Assembly: GCA_003564735.1 (NCBI GenBank)
Contig: PXEK01000021.1
Location: 1 to 14,567 of the forward strand
DNA length: 14,567 bases
Reading direction: 5' to 3'
DNA from: Cryomorphaceae bacterium
Lineage (GTDB): Bacteria; Bacteroidota; Bacteroidia; Flavobacteriales_G; Salibacteraceae
This document shows, one piece after another, positions 1 through 7,573 of the stretch. The stretch's first letter is position 1. The number at the start of each line of letters is the position of its first letter. The notes below the pieces were generated by a model. That model was not told where the DNA came from. It did not search any database and saw nothing but the letters and a program-made list of their open reading frames with translations. Made by a program: the position numbers and the translations under genes.

Positions 1-1
1 G

Positions 2-421
2 AATGAACAAGTGACCTCTCGGCAAAAAAACAATGTAGAGGAAGTTGATAATTCAAAATTTAAGAGTAAAAACTCCGGGGATGAAGTAGCGGTTCCCCCA
101 TTTTCAATCTTTACCTGTACAGTTACTGATAACCAGGGAGTTAATTGGTTCGCCATTGGTTGTGCATATGGCAGTATAGATCAATGTCCCGGCCCTCAGC
201 CATGTACGCCTGTTTGGCCTCTACCTTCCGGTGACGACGGTGCAAATGATGATTTACCTGATTTTGTTCATGATGTTGCACTTTCTTTTGGCCTCGACAC
301 CGAAAGCTTTATTGAACAAGCAGATGATCTGATTACACCTGATAATTTAGATGAAAATCAAGATGCTCTGGATTTATTAATATTTCATTTGTTTCCCGAT
401 TACGACGAGTCGGAAGAATAA
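2..421 (+). CDS. Small acidic Cys-containing protein, 5' end outside window (possible NVEALA-like secreted peptide)
   Basis: The frame is open to the left edge, so the true start is probably upstream; the first possible internal start is a GTG at 11. The visible part has about 139 residues and no membrane segment. A Lys/Asn-rich stretch containing NNVEEV is followed by a Cys-containing middle (five Cys between about residues 35 and 70, with a Pro-rich run) and then a strongly acidic C-terminal half rich in Asp and Glu. The NVEEV motif, the Cys-rich middle and a DUF4221-like lipoprotein gene next door recall the short NVEALA-type exported peptides of Bacteroidota, which often sit beside beta-propeller lipoproteins. 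That resemblance is weak and the signal peptide, if any, lies outside the window. It ends just before a hairpin terminator at 430-466. It could equally be an unrelated hypothetical protein. The coding nature is fairly safe, the family is not. Confidence 0.55.
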   Translation, partial: NEQVTSRQKNNVEEVDNSKFKSKNSGDEVAVPPFSIFTCTVTDNQGVNWFAIGCAYGSIDQCPGPQPCTPVWPLPSGDDGANDDLPDFVHDVALSFGLDTESFIEQADDLITPDNLDENQDALDLLIFHLFPDYDESEE

Positions 422-429
422 TTATTTAA

Positions 430-466
430 ATATGACTGCTTTCGCGTTGAAGGCAGTCATATTTTT
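430..466 (+). terminator. Rho-independent terminator
   Basis: A perfect 10-bp inverted repeat (430-439 with 453-462) extends inward by one U·G pair and three Watson-Crick pairs to a 14-bp stem with a 5-nt loop. A run of five T follows at 462-466, partly overlapping the AT base of the stem. It lies 9 bases after the stop codon at 421 and before the lipoprotein gene at 499, so it should end the upstream transcript and give the lipoprotein either its own promoter or read-through expression only. Confidence 0.8.
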
Positions 467-498
467 CCAAGTCCAAAAACACTGTTATTATTTCAATA

Positions 499-1722
499 AT
501 GAATAGGTCTAAGGTTATTTTTGCTATTTACTCTTTGTTTGTAATTCTCACAAGCTGCTCTAAAAAAGTAGACACCAAAAACAATTTGACAGAGTTCTCT
601 TTTGAACACCTTGTCACATTAGACTTTCCGAGTGAGAAAACACAAGTTTCTCATTTAATTTCTAATAGTACTCAAAAATGCCGACAGATTAAAGATGCAA
701 ATGTGGTATTATTTCATGACACTCTGATTTCTAATGTGTACTTAGATTATGAAAATGGTAGAATTATTCAACAAACGATTAATTCGAATAATCAATACCA
801 CTCAAAAAACTATATTGATATTGATTCGTTATTTACCCATAAAAATTACGGTGATTTAAATGACTTTTATGCATTTAGTAAATATAACGATAGTGTCATT
901 TGTTTAACCACAAACACAGGAGTTATATTCTTGAATGTTTTTACACGCTTTTCAAAACGAATTTTGAACAGCGAACTGACGAGCAGTGGAAGCTTTAATC
1001 ATTTACCTACTCGCAGGCGAGCAGGGGTTTCTAATAATAACAACTTATATTTTCATTTTGGTGGTTTAAGTAGGAGGTCAAATAAAAAACACAATGTGGA
1101 TTTCAAGTCATTTGTGAAATATAATTATCAGGATAATAAAGCTGAAGTTTTACCTTTTAAGTTTCCTCGTGGAACCACCGTTTACAATCTGTCACCTCAA
1201 ACAATGTCATTATCATTAATAAATCAAATTCCTTATGTGAGGATAGGCTCAGATAGCGTTTTATATAATATCACAAGGAACGATAGCGCACCGGAAATTA
1301 TAATGAAAGGAACTTCCGACCTATCATTTTTAGATAGTAATCAAGTTGAAGAAGTGGAGCGTTTAGACCAAAGCATGAAAGAAGTCTTTCTTAAATTCTT
1401 TATGACAAATAAATGGTCACCTGTTTTTTATTTTGAGAATCCTGGATTTTATTGTGTTGTTGGATTTAAACCACATCATTCAATTTTTAATAAAGAGAAG
1501 GGAGTGAACATGAAGATGTATGTTTTTGCCGACATTTATGATACCGATATGAATTTCATCAAAAGGCAAAAACTAACAGAAACCGACGGCTACTATGAAG
1601 CTTACTCAAATGGAGAAGTGTTGGCTTTGCGCACAAGCCCCTCCAAAGACACAACAAAAAATATCTTTGCAAATAAAATTGAGGCCTCATTTAAAATATT
1701 TAAGCTAAAACCACTGAATTGA
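499..1722 (+). CDS. DUF4221-like lipoprotein, probable beta-propeller fold
   Basis: A 407-residue exported lipoprotein. Residues 1-20 form a lipoprotein signal with a basic start, a hydrophobic core and a lipobox ending at Cys20 (LTSC), so it should be anchored in the inner or outer membrane facing the periplasm or surface. The rest is soluble, with many short beta-type segments and SDSVxYxI-type repeats, as expected for a DUF4221 or 6-bladed propeller lipoprotein of Bacteroidota; the length fits DUF4221 (roughly 370-410 residues). No catalytic motif is visible. The gene is very AT-rich: the 60 bases from 841 and from 1081 have only 14 and 13 G+C by hand count, far below the genes after 3000. 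This fits an accessory region. The family assignment comes from recognition by eye and has not been tested by a profile search. Confidence 0.7.
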   Translation: MNRSKVIFAIYSLFVILTSCSKKVDTKNNLTEFSFEHLVTLDFPSEKTQVSHLISNSTQKCRQIKDANVVLFHDTLISNVYLDYENGRIIQQTINSNNQYHSKNYIDIDSLFTHKNYGDLNDFYAFSKYNDSVICLTTNTGVIFLNVFTRFSKRILNSELTSSGSFNHLPTRRRAGVSNNNNLYFHFGGLSRRSNKKHNVDFKSFVKYNYQDNKAEVLPFKFPRGTTVYNLSPQTMSLSLINQIPYVRIGSDSVLYNITRNDSAPEIIMKGTSDLSFLDSNQVEEVERLDQSMKEVFLKFFMTNKWSPVFYFENPGFYCVVGFKPHHSIFNKEKGVNMKMYVFADIYDTDMNFIKRQKLTETDGYYEAYSNGEVLALRTSPSKDTTKNIFANKIEASFKIFKLKPLN

Positions 1723-1785
1723 TTTATGCAAAAAGGACAACAAATCTAGACTCAAAATTACCTGTCCCGCGTTCAATTATTTCAT

Positions 1786-1830
1786 TTGCCCATACTTCTC
1801 AATCCACCTTTCTGCAATTTACACAGCATT
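1786..1830 (-). repeat. Duplicated 3'-terminal fragment of asd (left copy of a direct repeat)
   Basis: On the minus strand this stretch matches the 3' end of the asd gene at 2978-3025. Positions 1797-1830 align with 2992-3025 at 32 of 34 bases, and 24 of them (1797-1820) are identical without a break. The next 11 bases toward the asd stop match at 7 positions, and beyond 1830 similarity is lost. Read in the asd frame the fragment gives NAV, an in-frame stop, then IAERWIEKYGQMK and a stop, against NAVQIAERWIESFGK in the intact gene. It carries only a gene tail and cannot make an enzyme. It looks like a displaced 3' end left by an insertion or rearrangement at asd. Confidence 0.8.
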
Positions 1831-2262
1831 GATTGCGATAATGACTTGTTGCCTTTTGGAATACTTCATGAAAACGGGGATTCGCCATTTTTCCTGTATT
1901 TAGAAGTGGATCCAAATTCAGGTATTATGCCTCCGGAAATGGAGGACTCCACACTAATTTCCCCTCCCAATCAGGGCACCTTATGGCAGTTTAAACTTGA
2001 AAGTGTCTCTGTGGTCAATAATTCCTTGAAAAGTGAAGATGAATTATCGGTTTATCCAAACCCGAGTTCAAGCGGAATTTTTCAAATCCAAACTCCGCAT
2101 GTTATTAAACATGTTACACTTCATGAAATTGCCTCGGGAAAAAAAATACCTGTTAACAACCACAATAATTCATCCATTCATATCAACCAAAAAGGTGTTT
2201 ATTTGCTAACTGTACAAACCCAAAATGAAATTTTCAGAAAAAAACTCGTTGTAGTTAATTAG
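1831..2262 (+). pseudogene. 3' remnant of a T9SS-secreted protein gene (type A sorting domain)
   Basis: About 143 codons of the end of a secreted protein. The last 70 or so residues are a typical T9SS type A C-terminal domain: SVYPNPSSSG, a short beta strand region, then NQKGVYLLTVQ and a KKLVVVN end. This domain normally directs a cargo protein through the type IX machinery. There is no signal peptide and no credible start: the only upstream start-like codon (TTG at 1786) lies in the reversed asd fragment, and the first in-frame ATG is near 1925, inside the protein. The coding similarity begins right where the asd fragment ends (1830/1831), so the gene was very probably beheaded by the rearrangement that created the repeat. 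The stop is 22 bases before the barrel gene at 2285. Expression as a useful secreted protein is unlikely. Confidence 0.7.
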
Positions 2263-2284
2263 TTATTAAGTCTAAAACCAAATT

Positions 2285-2953
2285 ATGATGATAAAATATA
2301 TAACAACCTTAACCGGTATCCTTTTTTTAGTTACAATGCCGGTGATGGCACAAGAGAATGAAGTAAATAGCAAAAAAGACAGGTTTTTCTCAATCGGGTT
2401 TAATTACGGTTTCAATTATACTAGAATTGGGGGAGATATCAGTCGAGGGTCGGGCGGAATGGGAAGTTCCGGAGGTATTCAAATTAATGCTCGCGTTATT
2501 GCGCTGTTTAAAGGTGACTTAAGCACAAGTTTTGGTGTAACAGCTTTTGAAGGGCCTAACTTGTATTTTTTTGATGACCGGTTGAATGATGAACTTACCG
2601 AGTATGAAGTTTCATATGTAACACGGGTTATGTCGTTAAATCTTAGATGGTCCCCAAAAGGGGAGCTTGTACCTTATATTGACTTGGGTTTATATTATTA
2701 TGGTATGGCAAGTGAAAATAGTGGAGGTATAGTCGAAACGTCAACAGATGAATTGATAAAGATGTCTAACATCGATGGGTATGGTAATATATTAGGCACC
2801 GGTTTCAAGTACCATAAAAAGGGAAGCAGAATTCAAACTACTCTTGGTTTTGAAAGGTACAGTGACTTTTACTTTTCCCGAAATAACAATATGTTTAATA
2901 TGACTTTCAACACCATTAATTTTAGGTTTACCGCTTCCTATCTGCTATTTTAA
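2285..2953 (+). CDS. Small outer-membrane beta-barrel protein
   Basis: A 222-residue protein with a signal peptide at residues 1-22 (hydrophobic core, cleavage after VMA). The mature part alternates polar and aromatic residues in strands such as FFSIGFNYGFNYTRIGG and YIDLGLYYYGMA, with Gly-rich turns, and ends in the aromatic terminus FTASYLLF, which fits the recognition signal for barrel assembly. About eight strands fit the length, as in the PorT/OmpX-like barrels of Bacteroidota (PF13568-type). No substrate can be read from the sequence. Two ATG codons in a row (2285 and 2288) could start it. It follows the T9SS remnant by 22 bases and converges on asd, leaving only 24 bases between the two stops. 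It lies between the two asd 3'-end copies, so it may have arrived with the inserted DNA. Confidence 0.7.
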   Translation: MMIKYITTLTGILFLVTMPVMAQENEVNSKKDRFFSIGFNYGFNYTRIGGDISRGSGGMGSSGGIQINARVIALFKGDLSTSFGVTAFEGPNLYFFDDRLNDELTEYEVSYVTRVMSLNLRWSPKGELVPYIDLGLYYYGMASENSGGIVETSTDELIKMSNIDGYGNILGTGFKYHKKGSRIQTTLGFERYSDFYFSRNNNMFNMTFNTINFRFTASYLLF

Positions 2954-2977
2954 AAACTCCCTGCATTTCCTCCAAAA

Positions 2978-3967
2978 CTATTTCCCAAAGCTCTCAATCC
3001 ACCTTTCTGCAATTTGCACGGCATTGGTAGCCGCACCTTTGCGCAAGTTATCGGCAACTACCCAAAGGTTAAAAGCGTTGGGGTGCGATTCATCTTTTCT
3101 TATCCTGCCCACAAATACCTCGTCTTTTCCTTTTGCGGTGAGGGGCATGGGGTAAACATTCATCTGCGGGTTGTCCTGTAAAATCACTCCCTTTGTTTGG
3201 TGCATCAGCTTGCGAATAGCATTAACATCAGCAGGTTTTCCCAGCTCAATATTTACCGCCTCGCTGTGTCCGCCTTCAACGGGAACGCGCACTGCGGTGG
3301 CCGTTACTCCAATGCTGTCATCACCTAAAATTTTACGCGTTTCATTCACCAACTTCATCTCCTCTTTGGTGTAGTCGTTATCTAAAAACACATCGCAATG
3401 GGGCAGGCAGTTTTTATCGATCGCATAAGGATAAGCCTGTTCGCCTTTCACCCCCGCGCGCTCATTTTCCAATTGTTGCACGGCCGCTTTCCCCGTTCCG
3501 GTAATGGATTGATAGGTAGAAATAATCACTCGCTTTAAGCCGTACTCGCGATGCAACGGCGCCAATGCCATCAAGAGCTGAATAGTACTGCAGTTGGGAT
3601 TGGCTATAATTCGGTCACCCCGCGTAACGCTATCAAAATTAATCTCCGGTACAACCAGCGGAATACCCGCTTCCATTCGCCAGGCCGATGAGTTGTCAAT
3701 TACCGTAGTGCCCGCCTCGGCAAACTTTGGCGCCCACTCTTTGGATACATCACCGCCCGCCGAGAATAAAGCCAACTGCGGTTTTGCGGCAACGGCATCG
3801 CCCAATGATACCACCTTGAAGGTTTCTCCGTTAAAAATCACTTCATTCCCTACCGATTTTTCTGAGGCGGCCGGAATCAACTCCGTTACCTTTACTCCTC
3901 TTTGCGCCAATACGTTTAAAAGCTCTCGCCCTACCATTCCGGTAGCACCGATAATTGCAATTTTCAT
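2978..3967 (-). CDS. asd: Aspartate-semialdehyde dehydrogenase
   Basis: A 329-residue cytoplasmic enzyme making L-aspartate-4-semialdehyde from aspartyl phosphate with NADPH, the branch point to lysine/diaminopimelate, threonine and methionine. The N-terminus has the nucleotide-binding loop GATGMVGREL (residues 7-16). The catalytic cysteine is Cys126 in IANPNCSTIQ. The substrate-binding arginine and the catalytic histidine fit Arg227 and His234 in RVPVEGGHSEAV. Length and motif order are normal for the family, so the gene looks intact. The ATG at 3967 begins directly with the MKIAIIGATG strand. It is transcribed away from the large secreted-protein gene. A -7-like box (CACCTTTG read on the minus strand, 3992-3985) precedes the start by about 17 bases. 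The last bases of the gene are repeated at 1786-1830, so its present 3' end (WIESFGK) may have been supplied by inserted DNA. Confidence 0.97.
   Translation of the reverse strand: MKIAIIGATGMVGRELLNVLAQRGVKVTELIPAASEKSVGNEVIFNGETFKVVSLGDAVAAKPQLALFSAGGDVSKEWAPKFAEAGTTVIDNSSAWRMEAGIPLVVPEINFDSVTRGDRIIANPNCSTIQLLMALAPLHREYGLKRVIISTYQSITGTGKAAVQQLENERAGVKGEQAYPYAIDKNCLPHCDVFLDNDYTKEEMKLVNETRKILGDDSIGVTATAVRVPVEGGHSEAVNIELGKPADVNAIRKLMHQTKGVILQDNPQMNVYPMPLTAKGKDEVFVGRIRKDESHPNAFNLWVVADNLRKGAATNAVQIAERWIESFGK
2981..3025 (-). repeat. Right copy of the asd 3'-end direct repeat
   Basis: This is the intact-gene copy of the repeat described at 1786-1830. The two copies lie in the same orientation, 1195 bases apart, with a 24-base identical core (2992-3015) and a 34-base region with two A/G differences. 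The segment between the copies holds the T9SS remnant and the small barrel gene. Confidence 0.8.
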
Positions 3968-3984
3968 GGTTTTTAAATTTGCCG

Positions 3985-3992
3985 CAAAGGTG
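3985..3992 (-). promoter_or_regulatory. Possible -7 box of asd
   Basis: On the minus strand, CACCTTTG followed by CGGC matches the Bacteroidota -7 element TAnnTTTG except for its first base. It lies 17 bases before the asd ATG, giving a leader of about 10 bases. No TTTG -33 element is found at the usual 19-20 base distance, so this is a weak call. Confidence 0.3.
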
Positions 3993-4116
3993 CAATTTTT
4001 CGGGGTTTTATTGTGCCTTCAAAAACTTGCATTTCACAATCTACGATAAAAAATCGCGGTGTAAAACCTCGATTGAGCATGTGAGGATTAATTAACCCAC
4101 CGTTAACCCTGTACTA

Positions 4117-4148
4117 TTTCACCGCACCGTCTAAAATGACTATTTTTG
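4117..4148 (+). promoter_or_regulatory. Promoter of the lamin-tail protein gene
   Basis: A perfect Bacteroidota -7 box TATTTTTG lies at 4141-4148. A -33-like TTTC (consensus TTTG) lies at 4117-4120 with a spacer of exactly 20 bases. Transcription would begin around 4153-4156, just before the ATG at 4167. The longer reading that begins at TTG 4146 would start inside this -7 box, so the promoter also decides the start codon. Confidence 0.55.
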
Positions 4149-4166
4149 GCCGGTTATTCGTATTAC

Positions 4167-7100
4167 ATGAAATACTATACACTCATCATTCTCATTTTTG
4201 CCTCCCGATTGTGTTGGGCTCAGTTCACCGATGATTTTTCTGACGGTGATTTTACGCAAAATCCGCAGTGGACAGGCGATACAGGGCTTTTTATTGTTAA
4301 TAATCAGAACCAGCTCCAACTCAACGACAACATCACCAATGAAGCCTACCTCACCACCCGGAGTCGGGCCATTTTAGATGCCGAATGGGAATTTTACGTG
4401 AAAATGGACTTTAATCCCTCCGGTTCTAACTTTTGCCGTGTGTACCTCATCAGCGACAGTCCCGATTTGCTGCAAAACCTCAACGGATACTTTGTTCGTG
4501 TGGGCGGTTTCTCGGGCAATGTGGACCACGTTTCCCTCTACAAGCAAACGGGAAATTCATCTACCCAAATCATCAAGGGTACAGACGGCACCGTTACCAC
4601 CGCTCCCGAACTCAAAGTGCGCGTTACTCGCGACAATGCGGGCGAGTGGGAATTGGAAATAGATACCGGGATGGCAGGAAACTACATTTCTCAAGGCACG
4701 GCCACAGACGATGAGCACATGACCGCCGAATTTTTTGGGGTACGTTGCACCTACACCTCCACGCGCGCCACACTTTTTTACTTTGATGACTTCAACGTCA
4801 CGGGAACGGTAATCCCCGATACCATTCCGCCCGGATTAGACAGTGCCGTTGCTTTGAGCGCCACATCGGTTGCTCTTTACTTCAATGAAGAAGTAGATCC
4901 CGCTACAGCGGGTAATGCCCAAAACTATTCGGTTGATAACGGAGTAGGCGCCCCGGCTGCGGCTAATGTAAGCGGCACGGAACCCGGCAGAGTCAACCTC
5001 CTTTTTACTCCCGCTTTACAAAGCGAATTGCGCTACACGGTAACGGTGAACGATGTTGAAGATTTGGCCGGTAACCCCGCCCGAGACGAAAAAGCCGATT
5101 TTGTGTTTTTCACACCGCAAATCCCTGATCCCGGGGATGTGATCATCAATGAAATCATGGCCGATGAACGACCGGTTGTAGGTTTGCCCGAGGCGGAGTA
5201 CGTAGAGCTTTACAACGTATCCAACAAAGCTTTTGAACTGCGCAATTGGGAATTTCACGATAACTCCAACTCGTCACCGCTTCCGCGTTATGCGCTGCTT
5301 CCGGGTGAGTATGTGGTTTTGGTTGATGAGCGCAACTTATCCCTTTTCGATTTTATTCCAAACGTCATAGGCGTTCCAAGTATGCCTATATTGCGCAACA
5401 GCGATGATGACATCTCGATTTGGTCGGCACAAAATGAACGCATCGACCGCGTGGTTTACACCTATGCGTGGTATCGCGACAGTCAAAAGGCGGGCGGCGG
5501 TTACAGTTTGGAACTCATCAACCCCAACGACCCTTGCAGCAACGCCAACAACTGGATAGCCTCCAATGACCCTTTGGGCGGAACTCCCGGCACGCAAAAC
5601 AGCGTTTATGACACCACGCCTGATACCGGCGTCCCTTTTGCAGAGCAATTTGAGGTTCTGACCGAAACCGAACTCAAAATCATTTTTAATAAAACCCTCG
5701 ACAGCTCCTCGGTAATTACCGGTAATTTTAATGTAAATCAAGGAGTAAACGTTGCTAATGTCAGCCTCAGCGGCACTTATGACAATGAGGTTACAGCTTT
5801 TTTTCAGAACCCTATTGACTCTGCGGAAATCTTCGAACTTTCGGCATCCAATATCAGCGATTGTTGGGGAAACACCACCACCATTGAAATCACTTTTGCG
5901 CTTGGAGTTGAACCTAAGGCGTTTGAAATCATCTTCAACGAAGTACATCACAATCCTGACGATGAATTGGGGAGCCTACCCAATGAAAAGTTTACCGAGT
6001 TTTACAATACGACAGATAAACCGCTTCGATTGGGTGATTTGACTTATGCTGATCGTACCTCAAGCAGGACATTTCCCAACACCGTTATTTTCCCGGAGGA
6101 GTACCTCATTGTGACAACTACGGCTTTTAAGCAAGATTATGAAGCCTTTGGCAGAGTTATCGCTTTCAGCGGCGGGCCAAGTCCCAATTTGAATGATGAT
6201 GACCTAACGCTCACTAATGCCGGGGGCACGGTAATTGACCAACTCAGCTACCGCCGACAATGGCACACAAGTGAAGCATTTGGCGGAGGGTTTAGTTTGG
6301 AACGTAAAAACCCTGTTGACTTTTGTGAGGGGCGTAACAACTGGACTTCGAGCAGTCGTGAAATCGGGGGAACTCCGGGGGAACAAAACAGTGTTTTCGA
6401 CCCCGATTTACAAGTCGAGCCTCCACGCATTTCAGGGGTTATTGTGGAGGAGTTGAACAGACTTAAAGTGACGTTTAATCGCCGCATGGATTTGGCCTCG
6501 CTTATTACGGCAGATTATCTATTCCTTCCCGCCTTAGACGTGGTAAATATTGACGTAAATCAAGATAAGCCGCTTGAGGTCATTCTCACGCTAAATGATG
6601 ATTTACAACCCGAAACCGTTTACGAGTTGCGCATCAACGGGGCTTTTGACTGCGCCGGTGCCGCTCTTGAGGGCGACCGCGCCGATAGGCAATTTACGCT
6701 GCCTCAACCCGGTGACTTGGTAATCAACGAAGTATTGTTTAATCCGCGCACCGGCGGTTCACGATTTATAGAGTTTTACAATCCCAAAGATTATTCCGTA
6801 TCACTCAGCGGTTGGCGCTTTGATTATGACAACACGGCGGGAAATCCGGCATCAGAACTCATTACCGGTGATTATACCGTTGAGCCGGGCAGTTATTTGG
6901 CTTTGACACCCGACATTGAAAACATTGTTGAAGAGTATCCGGAGGCTGCCGTGGAGAATTTACGCACCCAAGCCATGCCCCGCATGACCAACAGCAACGG
7001 AAGGGTGATTATTGTTTCAACACTTAGTGATACCATTGATGATTTTAGTTACTCTGCAGATTTTCACTTCTCAATTTTACGCGATTTAAGCGGCGTTTCA

Positions 7101-7541
7101 CTTGAGCGTATATCACACGAGCGACCTACGAATGAGGAAAGCAACTGGCACAGTGCCTCCCAAACCGTAAACTTTGCCACTCCCGGTTACACCAACTCAC
7201 AACGCGCCGATTTAGAAACACAAGAAGATGAAATCACCCTTTCTCCCGAAACATTTTCGCCCGATAATGATGGGTACAATGATGTTTTGAACATCGGTTA
7301 TGAACTTTCGGCGCCGGGATATGTAGCCAACATCAAAATTTACGACCAAAACGGCAGACTCATCAAAAACTTAGCGCGAAACGAGTTGTTAGGTCGGCGA
7401 GGCGCACTCACTTGGGACGGCGTTAATGAGAACGGAGAAAAGGCGTCCATAGGTATTCATGTGGTTTATATCGAGTTATTTGACTTGGAAGGCAACGTAA
7501 AGCATTTCAAGAAAGCCTGTGTGGTGGCGGGAAAACTCTAA
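4167..7541 (+). CDS. Large secreted multidomain protein with three Ig-like/lamin-tail modules
   Basis: A 1124-residue exported protein. The ATG at 4167 begins a clean signal peptide (cleavage after CWA, residue 18); the TTG at 4146 would add seven residues from within the promoter. Domains: a concanavalin/LamG-like beta sandwich (about 19-213, starting FTDDFSDGDF and ending YFDDFNVTG), then three repeats of a Big_5/SbsA-like Ig domain (about 217-317, 488-581, 751-845), each followed by a lamin-tail domain (about 322-473, 584-743, 849-1009). The lamin-tail domains open with the family signature D-[VL]-[IV]-INE or IIFNE and a [VFI]-E-[LF]-YN strand; the first two close with a GGTPGxQNSVxD motif. 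The end (1023-1124, FSPDNDGYND through WDGVNENG to KKACVVAGKL) is a FlgD-like/T9SS type B sorting domain. It is probably surface-attached or released by T9SS. Bacteroidota lamin-tail proteins often accompany extracellular nucleases or other hydrolases, but no catalytic domain is present here, so adhesion or matrix binding is the likelier role. Confidence 0.88.
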   Translation: MKYYTLIILIFASRLCWAQFTDDFSDGDFTQNPQWTGDTGLFIVNNQNQLQLNDNITNEAYLTTRSRAILDAEWEFYVKMDFNPSGSNFCRVYLISDSPDLLQNLNGYFVRVGGFSGNVDHVSLYKQTGNSSTQIIKGTDGTVTTAPELKVRVTRDNAGEWELEIDTGMAGNYISQGTATDDEHMTAEFFGVRCTYTSTRATLFYFDDFNVTGTVIPDTIPPGLDSAVALSATSVALYFNEEVDPATAGNAQNYSVDNGVGAPAAANVSGTEPGRVNLLFTPALQSELRYTVTVNDVEDLAGNPARDEKADFVFFTPQIPDPGDVIINEIMADERPVVGLPEAEYVELYNVSNKAFELRNWEFHDNSNSSPLPRYALLPGEYVVLVDERNLSLFDFIPNVIGVPSMPILRNSDDDISIWSAQNERIDRVVYTYAWYRDSQKAGGGYSLELINPNDPCSNANNWIASNDPLGGTPGTQNSVYDTTPDTGVPFAEQFEVLTETELKIIFNKTLDSSSVITGNFNVNQGVNVANVSLSGTYDNEVTAFFQNPIDSAEIFELSASNISDCWGNTTTIEITFALGVEPKAFEIIFNEVHHNPDDELGSLPNEKFTEFYNTTDKPLRLGDLTYADRTSSRTFPNTVIFPEEYLIVTTTAFKQDYEAFGRVIAFSGGPSPNLNDDDLTLTNAGGTVIDQLSYRRQWHTSEAFGGGFSLERKNPVDFCEGRNNWTSSSREIGGTPGEQNSVFDPDLQVEPPRISGVIVEELNRLKVTFNRRMDLASLITADYLFLPALDVVNIDVNQDKPLEVILTLNDDLQPETVYELRINGAFDCAGAALEGDRADRQFTLPQPGDLVINEVLFNPRTGGSRFIEFYNPKDYSVSLSGWRFDYDNTAGNPASELITGDYTVEPGSYLALTPDIENIVEEYPEAAVENLRTQAMPRMTNSNGRVIIVSTLSDTIDDFSYSADFHFSILRDLSGVSLERISHERPTNEESNWHSASQTVNFATPGYTNSQRADLETQEDEITLSPETFSPDNDGYNDVLNIGYELSAPGYVANIKIYDQNGRLIKNLARNELLGRRGALTWDGVNENGEKASIGIHVVYIELFDLEGNVKHFKKACVVAGKL

Positions 7542-7573
7542 AAACTTTAAGGCCGTCAATATGTTACCTGTGC

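Noticed and set aside
460..467. -7 box for the lipoprotein gene at 499 (TATTTTTC)
   Set aside because: It overlaps the base and T-run of the terminator and has the wrong last base; no -33 element fits.
3594..4049. 151-codon plus-strand frame opposite asd
   Set aside because: Antisense shadow of a highly conserved enzyme gene; it also runs through the asd promoter region.
4146..4166. TTG 4146 as start of the lamin-tail protein
   Set aside because: It lies inside the -7 box TATTTTTG (4141-4148); the ATG at 4167 gives a normal signal peptide.
5337..5951. 204-codon minus-strand open frame
   Set aside because: It lies opposite clearly recognisable lamin-tail and Ig domains on the plus strand and has no motif, signal or upstream promoter of its own.
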